From: Methanobacteriota archaeon
Lineage (GTDB): Archaea; Halobacteriota; Methanosarcinia; Methanotrichales; Methanotrichaceae
NCBI GenBank assembly: GCA_029553285.1
Contig: JAKPCO010000075.1
Span: 1 to 41,114, forward strand
Length of the DNA stretch: 41,114 nucleotides
Direction: 5' to 3'
A program made the translations under genes and the position numbers. The notes beneath the pieces are model-generated. The model was not told where the DNA came from. It saw only the letters and a program-made list of their open reading frames with translations, and did not search any database. The first letter of the stretch is position 1, and every line of letters begins with the position of its first letter. Positions 40,791-41,114 of this stretch are shown one piece after another.

Positions 40791-41114
40791 ATGAACGGAA
40801 TGATAAAGATCCTCTGTACTGCCATGCTGATATCGCTTCTTCTGCCGGCAGTTGCAGAGGAGATACCGGTATACACGATAGCGGACACGACTGGTGACTG
40901 GGGGTACCCGTCGCCGTACCTCCACTACTCCAGGGGTCCCGGATATGTGCGGATGAGCTTCATCTTCGATACCCTGGTCTGGAAGGACCAGAACGGCTTT
41001 GTTCCGGCGCTTGCGGAGAGCTGGGAGTATCTGAAGGACGAGAACGCGTATATCTTCAATCTGAATCCGAGTGTTAGATGGCATGACGGCGAGCCGTTCA
41101 CAGCGGACGATGTC
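40791..41114 (+). CDS. ABC transporter solute-binding protein, family 5 (start only)
   Basis: The first 108 codons to the window end. A signal peptide (I-L-C-T-A-M-L-I-S-L-L-L-P-A-V-A) is followed by F-I-F-D-T-L-V-W-K-D, A-L-A-E-S-W-E and V-R-W-H-D-G-E-P-F-T-A-D-D-V, the signature of family 5 (peptide/nickel type) binding proteins. GGGGATACAGAAT precedes the ATG. The substrate cannot be told from this piece. The neighbouring secreted FmdE-like protein makes a metal or metal-cofactor substrate attractive. Confidence 0.9.
   Translation, partial: MNGMIKILCTAMLISLLLPAVAEEIPVYTIADTTGDWGYPSPYLHYSRGPGYVRMSFIFDTLVWKDQNGFVPALAESWEYLKDENAYIFNLNPSVRWHDGEPFTADDV

Overview
The window is chromosomal DNA of a methanogenic archaeon. 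It carries a methyl-coenzyme M reductase (MCR) activation/modification gene set (atwA with methanogenesis marker proteins 3, 6, 5, 15, 17 and 7; marker protein 10 elsewhere), archaeal TATA-type promoters and a CCA-less tRNA gene. The large secreted DUF11/PKD surface proteins and moderate GC resemble the Methanosarcinia, possibly Methanothrix (Methanosaeta); the genus is an inference that I could not test.

Layout. 1-6566 is an accessory, visibly AT-richer island. It holds the start of a frameshifted IS5-type transposase, then a minus-strand operon: ribbon-helix-helix regulator, a nuclease-zinc-ribbon-RecQ helicase broken by one base, and a coiled-coil membrane protein. A decayed IS3-family element follows, itself interrupted by a 90-bp non-autonomous element with an 8-bp target duplication. 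6942-14715 holds three secreted surface proteins. 15089-25335 mixes an exported deacetylase-like protein, serA, small exported or unknown proteins, an Era-like GTPase/DUF2073/Zn-ribbon trio, rnhB, a class V aminotransferase, a carboxymuconolactone decarboxylase-like protein, tRNA-Leu, a FecR-domain surface protein and gene debris.

25336-32537 is a tight minus-strand operon for MCR activation (atwA-mmp3-mmp6-mmp5-mmp15-mmp17-mmp7, then an AhpD-like gene). 32652-35977 holds a zinc-finger microprotein and a flavin prenyltransferase, followed by a four-gene set: DUF3467, TPR protein, Lrp-type sensor domain, MFS transporter. 35978-36950 is a graveyard of small mobile elements and gene fragments. 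36951-41114 holds a small leaderless gene, mmp10 with a GIY-YIG-like nuclease gene, a secreted FmdE-like protein and the start of an ABC-transporter solute-binding protein.

The genes to look at first are the RHH/nuclease-helicase/coiled-coil operon, which is a candidate mobile defence system; three dispersed copies of a ~120-bp element with CGCTCTTA termini; and a promoter motif shared by the MCR-activation operon and the fmdE-like gene.
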